Positions 1 through 8,800 of a stretch of DNA of 64,000 nucleotides are shown here, one piece after another. The stretch is from Ferrimonas lipolytica. Its GTDB lineage: Bacteria > Pseudomonadota > Gammaproteobacteria > Enterobacterales > Shewanellaceae. The position numbers were made by a program, and so were the translations under genes. Every line of letters begins with the position of its first letter. Within the stretch, counting starts at the first letter, position 1. The stretch lies in NCBI RefSeq assembly GCF_012295575.1, contig NZ_CP051180.1:558001-622000 (forward strand). Reading direction: 5' to 3'. The notes under the pieces are model-generated. The model saw only the letters and a list, made by a program, of their open reading frames with translations, had not been told where the DNA came from and did no database searches.

Positions 1-1
1 G

Positions 2-703
2 TTTATGGATCACATCCGTGCCCCAGAACCTGGCTCACCACCGTTGCAGTTGGAAGCACGACGGATGGACATATACCGCGAGCTGATGTTTAACAACGTG
101 TGTGGCTTTATCAACAGTGGTTATCCAGTGTTGAAATCGATTACTGACGAGTTGGTTTGGCAACAGCGGCTACGAACGTTTTTTGCTGAATACGACTGCC
201 ATTCCCCCCTGTTTGTCGACATTTCGGCGGCTTTTCTTCACTTTTTGCAGCAGCAACCGGATCTGCTCCTGTGGGAGGTGGAACTGGCACACTATGAGCA
301 ATTAGAGTTGAAAATAGACATCTTAGCGGAAGTTACCGACCAAACCGCGATAACTGAAGCTGAGCAGTTGCTTAGTGCTAGCTTATGCCTCTATCGAGCC
401 GCCGAGATAGGTAAGTATGGCTACCCAGTACATCAGATAGGCGTTGACAACCCACAGGTTGAAGCGCAGCCAACCTACCTGTTGGTCTATCGCAATGCTG
501 AAGATGATGTCGCCTTTATGGAACTCAACCCAATGACGGCGCAGCTGGTGGGTTACGTTCAGCAGCATCCCGGCTGTAGTGCCCAGCAAGTGGCCGAAGC
601 GATGATTACCGCCATGCCAGAGCTAGAACCTGAGGTTGTTGCCCAAGGGGCCGGACAGCTGATGTTACAAATGGCTGGGCAAGGAATAATTCGACAGCAG
701 TAA
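2..703 (+). CDS. hvfC: HvfC family (DUF2063-type) MNIO partner protein, 5'-truncated
   Basis: Reading is open to the left window edge, and the first Met (position 5) is probably internal, because family members carry a short segment before the conserved EARRMDIYRELMFNN block seen here at residues 18-32. The N-terminal half matches the DUF2063 helical domain (GYPVLKSI, FFAEYDCHSP, FLHFLQQQP), and the C-terminal half has the family signature YPVHQIG ... PTYLLVYRNAEDDVAFMELN followed by a winged-helix-like tail. Known family role: HvfC/BufC proteins assist DUF692 (MNIO) iron enzymes that modify cysteines of copper-binding peptide precursors. The precursor and enzyme genes would lie left of the window. 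Family call is firm; the copper role is inferred from the family. Confidence 0.8.
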   Translation, partial: FMDHIRAPEPGSPPLQLEARRMDIYRELMFNNVCGFINSGYPVLKSITDELVWQQRLRTFFAEYDCHSPLFVDISAAFLHFLQQQPDLLLWEVELAHYEQLELKIDILAEVTDQTAITEAEQLLSASLCLYRAAEIGKYGYPVHQIGVDNPQVEAQPTYLLVYRNAEDDVAFMELNPMTAQLVGYVQQHPGCSAQQVAEAMITAMPELEPEVVAQGAGQLMLQMAGQGIIRQQ

Positions 704-829
704 ACTTCTTTTTTATTGGTTTGGGCTAATAAGTTGATAAATCAGCGTAAAACCCTACGTTTTATCGGTGTTTGTGTGACCAAGATCAACTTATACTGCC
801 GCCAACAAAATACATGGGAGTTTGTCGTC

Positions 830-949
830 ATGGAACACACGGAATTTAAAGAACCTTATAATATTCTTCACTTTTTAGGCTTTTTGTTAGTGTTGGCTAT
901 TCCTACTTTACCGGCATCATTAACCTGGATAAGTATCCTTAGTCGTTAA
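830..949 (+). CDS. small single-pass membrane protein, 39 aa, function unknown
   Basis: ATG at 830 is preceded by GGGAG at 816-820, nine bases upstream, which is a credible ribosome binding site. The predicted product has a polar N-terminus (MEHTEFKEPYN), one strongly hydrophobic stretch (residues 12-33, rich in L, F, V, I and with two prolines) and a short basic end (SR). A longer reading frame from a TTG at 716 exists, but that part looks non-coding and has no site before it. It lies 126 bases after hvfC and ahead of the apt leader. It has no cysteines, so it is not an HvfA-like precursor. I do not recognise the family. Confidence 0.4.
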   Translation: MEHTEFKEPYNILHFLGFLLVLAIPTLPASLTWISILSR

Positions 950-1076
950 CGGATAGCCTTGTATAGCAACGGTTTTAGTGAAATTGACGCAATTTATTGC
1001 CGTAGAGCCCGTTGCGCAACATTGTAGTTGCATCTCGCAATTAAGGTGCTTAAGCTTAGCCAGCAATACGGTTGAT

Positions 1077-1112
1077 AAGTCCAGATTGTAAATTTACAAG
1101 CTGGACTTTTTT
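1077..1112 (+). terminator. extended hairpin with T-tract, 36 bases upstream of apt
   Basis: Outer arms AAGTCCAG / CTGGACTT enclose a perfect 14-base palindrome TTGTAAATTTACAA (1086-1099), with one A/G mismatch between them, followed by TTTTTTA. It has the form of an intrinsic terminator for the upstream small gene. Because it sits just before the apt start it could also attenuate apt. Confidence 0.7.
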
Positions 1113-1148
1113 ATTGTGGCTAGGCCACCTGTAGAAAAAGACGACATC

Positions 1149-1694
1149 ATGAATCAAGCTTCATTGGCTGTGCTGAAAGACAGCATCAAAACCATCCCTG
1201 GCTACCCTAAGCCGGGCATCATGTTCCGCGACGTAACTTCTTTGTTGGAAGACGGCAAAGCATTTCGTCTGAGCATTGAGCTGCTGGCACAGCAGTTCAA
1301 AGATCACGGGTTCACCAAGATTGTTGGTACCGAAGCTCGCGGCTTTCTGTTTGGCGCTCCGTTAGCGTACGAATTGGGTCTGGGTTTTGTGCCGGTTCGT
1401 AAGCCAGGCAAGTTGCCTCGCCCAACTAATGCTGAATCCTACGAGTTGGAATACGGTACCGATACGTTAGAGATCCACAAAGACGCTATCGTTCCTGGCG
1501 ACAAAGTGTTGCTGGTCGATGATCTTCTTGCTACCGGTGGCACCATCGAAGCAACCGCTAAACTGGTTCGTGATTTAGGCGGTATCGTAACCGACGCAGC
1601 CTTTGTGATTAACTTGCCAGATCTGGGCGGCGCTAAGCGCTTGGATGCAATTGATCTGAACGTATTGTCACTGTGTGAGTTTGAAGGCGACTGA
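1149..1694 (+). CDS. apt: adenine phosphoribosyltransferase
   Basis: This enzyme converts adenine plus PRPP to AMP in the cytoplasm (purine salvage). The 181-residue product matches the family length (E. coli 183). It has [17 protein letters not shown], the base-binding [12 protein letters not shown] segment and the PRPP-binding loop [16 protein letters not shown] 1149 is preferred over the upstream in-frame codon at 1116, since the homologous sequence starts just after it. The site before it is weak (AAAAAG). The gene has its own terminator and stands upstream of dnaX as in many gammaproteobacteria. Confidence 0.95.
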   Translation: MNQASLAVLKDSIKTIPGYPKPGIMFRDVTSLLEDGKAFRLSIELLAQQFKDHGFTKIVGTEARGFLFGAPLAYELGLGFVPVRKPGKLPRPTNAESYELEYGTDTLEIHKDAIVPGDKVLLVDDLLATGGTIEATAKLVRDLGGIVTDAAFVINLPDLGGAKRLDAIDLNVLSLCEFEGD

Positions 1695-1715
1695 TCGCGA
1701 TTCAACCTCATTCTA

Positions 1716-1741
1716 AAGCCGAGCACATGCTCGGCTTTTTG
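1716..1741 (+). terminator. intrinsic terminator after apt
   Basis: Perfect 9-bp stem AAGCCGAGC / GCTCGGCTT with loop ACAT, running into a T-tract, 21 bases after the apt stop. Confidence 0.85.
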
Positions 1742-1800
1742 CTTTCTGAAATGTGATACATTGATCCCAAAGTGTCCCCTTTAATCGTTATTGGATAATC

Positions 1801-4296
1801 ATGTCTTATCAGGTTCTGGCGCGAAAATGGCGGCCAGCCACATTTGATCAAGTCGTCGGCCAAGAGCATGTCCTCAAAGCGCTGACCCACGCATTGCAAC
1901 ATAACCGCTTGCATCATGCCTATCTGTTCACCGGTACCCGTGGTGTTGGTAAAACCTCGATAGCGCGGTTGCTGGCCAAAGGTTTGAACTGCGAACAGGG
2001 AGTTACCGCAACGCCTTGTGGCAGCTGCAATAATTGTGTTGAGATCAGCCAAGGTCGATTTGTCGATCTGTTGGAGATCGATGCAGCGTCGCGTACCAAG
2101 GTCGATGACACCCGTGAGATCCTCGACAACGTTCAGTATCAGCCGGTGCGTGGTCGCTTTAAGGTGTACCTTATCGATGAAGTACACATGCTGTCTCGTC
2201 ACAGCTTTAACGCACTGTTGAAGACTCTTGAAGAGCCGCCGGAACACGTTAAGTTTCTGTTGGCGACGACCGATCCACAGAAACTGCCGGTAACGGTGTT
2301 ATCCCGTTGCTTGCAGTTCAACCTTAAGAGTGTGATCCCACAACGGATCAGCGCACACTTAGCTAAGGTATTAGATGCTGAGCTGGTTGGTTACGAGCCC
2401 GCGGCATTGGATCTACTGGCGCAAGCTGCAGATGGTTCTGTTCGCGATGGCATGAGCTTAACGGATCAGGCGATTGCCCATGGTGCCGGTGCGCTGCAGT
2501 TGGCTCAGGTGCAAGCGATGTTGGGCACCATCGATAGCCGCTATAGCCTGCAATTAATGAACAGCCTCTGCCAAGGTGAGCCTGCGCTAATGCAGCAAAC
2601 CTTGGATGAGATTGACCAGTTTGCTCCAGATTACGATGAACTGTTGCGGCAAATGGCGGCACTATTACATCAGGTAGCGTTAGCGCAGTTTAATCTGCAA
2701 CCGCATAGCGCGCTGGCTGATGCCGACAATGTGCAACAGTTGGCTGGCAGCTTAGATCGAGAGCAGGTGCAGCTGTGGTATCAGATGCTTACCCAAGGGC
2801 GTATCGATCTGAACGTTGCTCCAGATCCTCGCAGTGGCTTCGAGATGGTGATGCTCCGAGCCTTGGCGTTTGCTCCAGCAATTACCGTTGAGCCGATGCA
2901 AGCTCGGCAAGTTGCTGCGCCGGTAGTACATGCTGTGCCGGTGCAACCTGCCGTTGAAGCGGCAAACAGCGCGACTGCGCCACTATCGGCTGCAGTATCG
3001 GTACCAGTAGCAGCGAAGCCAAAACTGCCGCCAATAGCATCAGAGCCAACACCTGCAGCACCAGCAACTACCCCAACAAGCGCAACGGCACCATCGGTAG
3101 CAGTTAACGCAGCAGAAATTGCCGCTAACACAGCTGCAGAGGAGGTCGTTGAAACCTCATTGGCATCTGAACAAGCGCAGATTGAACAGCAGGCTGCAGC
3201 ACTAACCAACGTTGCAGCAGAGCCGCAAACGGCTGCCATGCCCTCACCACCACCACCGCCTCAATCCACAGTGCCAGATGAACAGGCCATGGACGCCGAA
3301 CAGGCGTTATTAATGGCGCAAGCTAGTGCGCAGATGGATTATCCAGATGGCGTGCAAATGGACGATTACCAACCAGACTATCTGCCAGATTACGATACTG
3401 GAATGACGTCGGCGCCACCGCAGCAGCTGCAACAGCAGCAACCCTCTCGTGATAATAGCGTAACCGCTGTTGCCGCTGAGCCAGAGCTGGGCAGTTCAGA
3501 TCCGATGGCGGTCATCAATCAAGTGCTGGCGGATGAGAAAAAACAGCGCCAACACTTTGCGAGTATCAGCAGTGACGGAGACGAGCCGGGAAAGGATGAA
3601 GCCGCAGCGTCGACTGCGGCGCCGCGAGTATTACAACGTCCACCGGTTAAAACTAACACGGTTGATGAGGCTGTTAGTACGGATCCTGAATCGCTGCCAC
3701 CTTGGCATATTGACAATGATCCGCGCTTAGCCAACGCCAATGGGGTAGTGGAGGCAGCCGAGCTAAGCCCAGCTGAAGCGGTGGTTGAACCGCTATTGCC
3801 GATTGGGCAACGGCCGTTGCCGCAGCAGGAAGCCGAGGTTACAGCAGTGGCAGAGCCGGTTGAGGCTCCGGCAGAGCCGGCACAGCCGTTAACTGTTCCT
3901 GCCGCGGCTGAGGATCGAGAACTCGATATGCAGTGGTATCAAGCTATTGGTCAGCTGGGCATCGGTGCCCGACCGCGACAATTGGCAATTAACTCGGTAC
4001 TTGAGCGAGACGGAGAGCAGGTGGTACTTAACCTGCGCAGCGAACAGCGCCACCTTAACAGTGATACCGTGGTTGAACCGTTACAACAGTCATTGCAGAC
4101 GTTATGGAACCAAACGGTTCAGTTGCGTATCGAAGTGAAGGATCTGATGCAACGGGAAACACCGCTGGAAATCCGCCGTCGCCGCCAACGAGAACGACTA
4201 GAGCAAGCTAAGCAAGATCTCTACGCCGACCCCGTTGTGCAGTGGTTACAGTCGGAATTAGATGCTAATTTGCTCGACGACTCAGTAGCCTACTAG
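1801..4296 (+). CDS. dnaX: DNA polymerase III subunit tau (DnaX)
   Basis: Clamp-loader ATPase of the replicative polymerase. Residues 1-150 are nearly the E. coli sequence: Walker A GTRGVGKT (45-52), zinc-site cysteines C64, C73, C76, C79, and Walker B-like DEVH (126-129). A sensor SRC motif follows. Residues about 370-700 form a very long low-complexity linker rich in Ala, Pro, Gln and Glu with a run of six prolines. The C-terminal tau domain begins near DMQWYQAIGQLGIG (about residue 709) and would bind the polymerase alpha subunit and DnaB. At 831 residues it is far longer than E. coli tau (643), the difference being the linker. A terminator and 59 bases separate it from apt. No canonical AAAAAAG frameshift signal for gamma was found. 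Confidence 0.96.
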   Translation: MSYQVLARKWRPATFDQVVGQEHVLKALTHALQHNRLHHAYLFTGTRGVGKTSIARLLAKGLNCEQGVTATPCGSCNNCVEISQGRFVDLLEIDAASRTKVDDTREILDNVQYQPVRGRFKVYLIDEVHMLSRHSFNALLKTLEEPPEHVKFLLATTDPQKLPVTVLSRCLQFNLKSVIPQRISAHLAKVLDAELVGYEPAALDLLAQAADGSVRDGMSLTDQAIAHGAGALQLAQVQAMLGTIDSRYSLQLMNSLCQGEPALMQQTLDEIDQFAPDYDELLRQMAALLHQVALAQFNLQPHSALADADNVQQLAGSLDREQVQLWYQMLTQGRIDLNVAPDPRSGFEMVMLRALAFAPAITVEPMQARQVAAPVVHAVPVQPAVEAANSATAPLSAAVSVPVAAKPKLPPIASEPTPAAPATTPTSATAPSVAVNAAEIAANTAAEEVVETSLASEQAQIEQQAAALTNVAAEPQTAAMPSPPPPPQSTVPDEQAMDAEQALLMAQASAQMDYPDGVQMDDYQPDYLPDYDTGMTSAPPQQLQQQQPSRDNSVTAVAAEPELGSSDPMAVINQVLADEKKQRQHFASISSDGDEPGKDEAAASTAAPRVLQRPPVKTNTVDEAVSTDPESLPPWHIDNDPRLANANGVVEAAELSPAEAVVEPLLPIGQRPLPQQEAEVTAVAEPVEAPAEPAQPLTVPAAAEDRELDMQWYQAIGQLGIGARPRQLAINSVLERDGEQVVLNLRSEQRHLNSDTVVEPLQQSLQTLWNQTVQLRIEVKDLMQRETPLEIRRRRQRERLEQAKQDLYADPVVQWLQSELDANLLDDSVAY

Positions 4297-4329
4297 TCTG
4301 TGACCGTTTTGAGCATCTACATCTTGTCC

Positions 4330-4359
4330 GGAGGCACGGTTCAGGTAACATGTGCCTCC
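4330..4359 (+). other. stem-loop between dnaX and ybaB
   Basis: An 8-bp perfect stem GGAGGCAC / GTGCCTCC with a 14-base loop and no T-tract after it, so not a plain intrinsic terminator. It could be an mRNA processing or stability element between the two genes. Confidence 0.4.
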
Positions 4360-4393
4360 ATCAATTGAACATCGCATTTAGAGAGAGAACGAT

Positions 4394-4723
4394 ATGTTTG
4401 GTAAAGGCGGAATGGGTAACATGATGAAGCAAGCGCAGAAGATGCAAGAGCGCATGCAACAAGCCCAAGAAGAGATCGCAAAAATGGAATGTACCGGTGA
4501 ATCCGGTGCTGGTCTGGTAAAGATCACCATGAATGGCGCCCACAACGTTCGCCGTGTTGAGATCGACGAAAGTCTGATGGAAGACGACAAAGAGATGCTG
4601 GAAGACTTGATTGCTGCTGCGATCAACGACGCCGCTCGCCGTATCGAAGATGATCAGAAGAAGCGCATGGCTGAAGTAACCGGCGGCATGAACTTGCCAC
4701 CAGGCATGAAGCTACCGTTCTAA
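4394..4723 (+). CDS. ybaB: YbaB/EbfC family nucleoid-associated protein
   Basis: Small DNA-binding protein (109 residues, E. coli 109) found dimerised on the nucleoid. It starts [18 protein letters not shown] and has the typical helix-rich N-terminus, the central [21 protein letters not shown] strand segment (split here as [10 protein letters not shown] and RRVEID) and a Gly/Met/Pro-rich tail. A GAGAGAGAACGAT leader provides the ribosome site. Its stop codon shares one base with the recR start (TAATG), so the two are translationally coupled. Confidence 0.95.
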   Translation: MFGKGGMGNMMKQAQKMQERMQQAQEEIAKMECTGESGAGLVKITMNGAHNVRRVEIDESLMEDDKEMLEDLIAAAINDAARRIEDDQKKRMAEVTGGMNLPPGMKLPF

Positions 4724-5322
4724 TGAAGTTCAGTCCTCTGGTTGATGAGCTCATCAAGTCGCTGCAGTGCTTACCAGGTGTAGGCCCGCGTTCTGCCCAA
4801 CGAATGGCCTTCCATTTGTTGGAGCGTGACCGCAATGGTGGCGGTAAGCTTGGTGACTCTGTTAGCCGAGCGATGAGTGAAGTAGGGCACTGCCAACAGT
4901 GTCGCACCTTTACCGAACAAGAGCTTTGCCAGATCTGTTCGAACCCAAAGCGGACCGAGTCTGGCCAGCTTTGTGTGGTTGAATCGCCAGCGGATCTGTT
5001 GGCGATTGAGTCGGCAGGCCAATACAGCGGTCAGTACTTTGTTTTGATGGGTCACCTATCGCCACTTGATGGTATTGGCCCTGATGACATCGGCCTAGAT
5101 CGGCTCGAAACCACCTTAAGCGAAGGGGAGTGGCGCGAGATTATCTTAGCAACTAACCCAACGGTTGAAGGTGAGGCAACTGCACAGTACATCGCCGATA
5201 TCGCCCATGATTGTGATGTTAAAGTCACGCGAATTGCCCACGGCGTTCCTGTTGGCGGTGAGCTCGAGTACGTTGATGGCACGACCCTAGCCCTGTCGTT
5301 TAGTGGTCGCACGGCTGTTTAA
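4723..5322 (+). CDS. recR: recombination mediator RecR
   Basis: RecR works with RecF/RecO to load RecA on gapped DNA. The 199-residue protein has the N-terminal helix-hairpin-helix ([17 protein letters not shown], residues 17-33), a four-cysteine zinc site (C57, C60, C69, C72) and the Toprim domain starting near [13 protein letters not shown] (84-96). It overlaps the ybaB stop by one base and ends the dnaX-ybaB-recR group. A strong terminator follows at once. In E. coli htpG comes next; here the accessory segment does. Confidence 0.96.
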   Translation: MKFSPLVDELIKSLQCLPGVGPRSAQRMAFHLLERDRNGGGKLGDSVSRAMSEVGHCQQCRTFTEQELCQICSNPKRTESGQLCVVESPADLLAIESAGQYSGQYFVLMGHLSPLDGIGPDDIGLDRLETTLSEGEWREIILATNPTVEGEATAQYIADIAHDCDVKVTRIAHGVPVGGELEYVDGTTLALSFSGRTAV

Positions 5323-5330
5323 TGGCTCTC

Positions 5331-5366
5331 AATAAAAACGCAGTTATTTCTAACTGCGTTTTTATT
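5331..5366 (+). terminator. strong intrinsic terminator after recR (bidirectional shape)
   Basis: A 16-bp perfect stem (AATAAAAACGCAGTTA and its complement) with a TTTC loop. A- and T-tracts on both sides mean it can also stop transcription coming from the right. Confidence 0.9.
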
Positions 5367-5394
5367 TAAATGTTTTTCAATCCAATGCTTTGAC

Positions 5395-5661
5395 TTAACT
5401 TTGTTGCTGTATCTTATTGCTCAGTAGGCATAGTAATCGATACCCCTCCTTCAGCTCTGCAACTCCATCTGCTTTAGCAATTAACTTGGTTAACATCATC
5501 TCAAGCTGTAGCTGTTTTTTAGGATCTAAATGCTGGAATACATGACGGCGCAAGACAATGGCGCAGTAAAAAGCGAGCTGCTGATAGTTTCCCGCTTCGA
5601 TATGACCGAGGTTGTCGAACGTCTCTTGAGCTAGATAGAACTGACCTAGTCGCTTTTGGTT
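5395..5661 (-). pseudogene. decayed gene remnant without a start codon, unknown family
   Basis: On the reverse strand a continuous 88-codon frame ends in TAA at 5395-5397 and is closed upstream by TAG (5662-5664). It has no ATG near its beginning. The translation looks protein-like: helical, with segments such as LGQFYLAQETFDNLGHIE, QLAFYCAIVLRRHVFQHL and KLIAKADGVAELKEGY. The bottom strand lacks a ribosome site in front of it, and 12 bases beyond its broken end begins the inverted-repeat element. I read it as the 3' part of a gene cut when the neighbouring segment was rearranged. I do not recognise the family. Confidence 0.5.
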
Positions 5662-5675
5662 CTATAGGTTTGATA

Positions 5676-5769
5676 TGTAGTGATGTGATGAACGCTCCTT
5701 TTGGTGAATTAGCATGACATAACTAATTTTGACGCTGTCTGTGGGAGGGGCGTCTATCACATCACTACA
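5676..5769. repeat. 94-bp element bounded by 14-bp perfect inverted repeats
   Basis: TGTAGTGATGTGAT (5676-5689) is repeated as its exact complement ATCACATCACTACA (5756-5769). Similarity continues imperfectly inward (AACGCTCC on the left, GGGAGGGGCGT on the right). The size and layout resemble a miniature inverted-repeat element or the joined ends of a lost insertion sequence. No clear target-site duplication is visible. The rest of 5770-5887 up to the helicase gene holds nothing recognisable beyond its ribosome site. Confidence 0.6.
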
Positions 5770-5887
5770 AGAAACACCTGCAATAAGTATTGAGTAGTTG
5801 AAGCGGACAATTCAAAGCAGTTAATGGTAAGTTATTTAAAGTCCAAGCTGGTGGACGCTAAAACTATATAGAGAAGTAGGTTACACA

Positions 5888-8800
5888 TTGTTATCAAAGC
5901 AGTCTGGTCAAAATATTAAGCACAGTTGGTTTGGCAATTTTTATATGGGCAGGCCTGATGCTGTAAAGTTTACCGACAGTGGCATTACTTTTCATCGTGG
6001 CAAAGGCCTGTTTACTGCTGGGTATAGAGCAACAAACAACTCTAATGATGAAGTTAGTTTCAAGTGGGAACAGCTAGATTCGCCACCAGCATTTATCTTT
6101 AGTCCTTTGGGTTACCTGCTTAGCTTTACCGTATCAGGTAAGGCTTACCAGCTGCCGTACTTAACCTATCTAGCTCATTATCAATTTGGCAAAAAGGCAG
6201 CGTTTCTGTGGGCTACAGGCAACGGGCTGAGTATCTGTGAGCTGGTGGCTAGAGTTGAACGCACCATTGCTACGAAGTACTTGCGTCAATCACGCTTAGA
6301 GATGATACAGGCCAGAGTTAAGCGTGAGTATAAACGCTGGTTTCCCTGTTGTGAAAAAGTTGCCTTGTCCAAGGATATAAAAACAGCGTTAACCAAGTTA
6401 AAGCAGATGCATAGCTGGAGCCAAGGCGATATAGAAAGGCTACGTGAAAACTATGTTCAAGCTCAGCTGATCAAGTTTGTCGATTTCTTTGATCATGTTG
6501 AGTCTAACCCTCTGACCGATAAGCAGCGACGGGCCTGCGTAATTGATGATAACAATAACTTGTTATTAGCGGGTGCAGGTACGGGAAAGACCAGTGTTAT
6601 GGTGGGTCGTGCTGGCTACTTAGTCAAAAGTGGTCAGGCACAAGCCGATGATATTTTGCTGCTCGCCTATGGGAGAAAAGCTGCTGACGAGATGGAAGAA
6701 CGGATAAAAGAGAAGCTAGATACCGACGATATTAAAGCGAGCACTTTTCATAGCTTAGGTCTAAGGATTATTGCTGAAGTTGAAGGCAAGGCACCTAGTC
6801 TGTCTCCTTGGGCTGAGGATGAAAAAGCCAAAGATAGATGGGTACAAAGCACTCTTGAAACTTTGATTGAAGATGATGCCTATCGCAAACAGCTGTTTGA
6901 GTACTTTAGTCAATACTATTATGTTGAGAAAAGCCCTTTCGATTTTGAATCAGAGGGTGAGTATTTCCAGTACTTAACTGACAATGACATTCGTACCCTC
7001 AAAGGGGAGCGAGTAAAGAGTTTCGGCGAGCTATACATCGCTAATTGGCTATTTACCAATGGCATTGAGTACCAGTATGAAGCTAAGTATGAGCATGATG
7101 TAAGCAGTGTTGATTTCCGCCAATATCAGCCTGACTTCTACCTTCCTGATTACGGTGTCTATATTGAGTATTACGGCATCGATGAAGATGATAGTACCGC
7201 GCCTTACATCGATAACCAGCAATATTTGGAGTCGATGGCGTGGAAGCGCCAGTTGCACAAAGAGCATGAAACAGTCTGCCTTGAACTGTTTTATCATCAG
7301 CATAAAAAAGACCAGCTCACTGATAAGCTTGAACACGCTATTCAGGTATTAGAGATCCAAGTGTCCCCTCTCCCTGATGAAGCGATACTCGCAACGTTTA
7401 ATGAGCTCGGTCGTGTTACCGAGTTAGCTAAGCTGTTCAGTAAGCTAATTGGCTTGTATAAATCTGCTTGCTTGGATAAGAACGGGCTAGAGAAGGTATT
7501 TAATAATGCCGCAGATGCCAAACAAACCCGTAAAGCATTTGAGCTGCTAGAGCCGATACTAAGCTGCTACCAGCAGCACCTGTTAGCCTCAGGCGATATA
7601 GATTTTGAAGATATGATTGGTAAAGCACTTAGCTATCTTCAACATGGGCAGTTCATTAGTCCATGGACCTATATCTTGGTCGATGAGTTTCAAGATATCT
7701 CAGAGCCTAGAGCACGGTTAGTTAGAGCGTTAAGGGATTCGTGCTTACTAGGCCGTAAACCGAAAGCCTCTCTGTTTTGTGTTGGTGATGACTGGCAGGC
7801 AATCTATCGCTTTAGTGGTGCCGATGTCAGCTTAACCACGCAGTTTACTAAATATTTCGGCCCAACTGCTAAAACGTATTTAGATCAGACGTTCAGATTC
7901 AACAGCAGCATTGGTGATGTAGCAACACAGTTTGTGACTAAGAACCCTGTGCAGCTAAAGAAAGATATTCGCTCCCTCACGCAGGTCGATTACCCCACGA
8001 TTTCATTAATACGTCGAGGCGAACAAGAGCCAGCAACTAAAGATGAGCCAAGCCCTAATGCACTAGAGCAGGCCTTAAATGCTATAAGCATGCGTATTAA
8101 TAATGCTGAAAATAAGCTAAAAGCGCCGCCTGTAGTGTATCTGCTCGCTCGTTTTTGGTTTCAGTTACCTGATAAGAGTGAGCTAAGGCAGCTGAATAGG
8201 AAGTATCCAAGTTTAACTATTGAGTGTCAGTCCTTTCATGCCTCAAAAGGTAAAGAGGCAGATTATGTGGTGATCACGGGGATGAAAGCGGGAAAGCATG
8301 GCTTCCCCTCAATGAAAGTCACCCCACCAATACTTGATGCATTTTTACCTAAGGCTGAGGCATTTGAATTTGCAGAAGAGCGTCGCCTATTTTATGTTGC
8401 CTTAACTCGTGCAAAACACCGCGCATATGTACTTGCCGATATGACAGATGCTAGCCCGTTTGTGGTCGAACTACTCAAGGAAAACTATGCTGTTGAGCAA
8501 GAGGAGTTTAGTACCTCTCTAGTGCAGAAGATTTTTGAAGAGATTAGTTGTGTGCGCTGTACCACAGGCACACTTAAACCAAGAGTCGGTAACTTCAAAC
8601 CCTTCTTTTCATGCTCCCACTTCCCCTTGTGTGACCATAAAGAGGAGGGTTGTGAGCTTTGTGGTAGTCCCATGACACGTAAACGCTTTACAGGCTTTAA
8701 GGTATGTCTAAATGATACTTGCAGCCATACAGCACCGATATGCAGTGTTTGTGGTGGTGATATGCAACTGAAGAAAGGCCCCTATAGTGAGTTTTGGGGG

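Noticed and set aside
716-829. Extension of the small membrane protein from a TTG at 716
   Set aside because: No ribosome site, and the added residues look like translated spacer, whereas the ATG at 830 has GGGAG before it.
2781-3239. 152-codon reverse-strand frame inside dnaX
   Set aside because: It is the mirror of the Ala/Pro/Gln-rich linker, has a low-complexity Ala/Ser/Thr translation and no ribosome site.
3538-3545. Programmed -1 frameshift in dnaX
   Set aside because: The six A residues do not make the X XXY YYZ heptamer in frame, and there is no nearby stem-loop or upstream Shine-Dalgarno-like element. Kept only as a low-interest finding on the linker.
5367-5480. Duplicate of the tmRNA 3' end as a left attachment site
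   Set aside because: I searched by eye for GGTGGAGCTGGCGGG-like sequence left of the helicase and found none.
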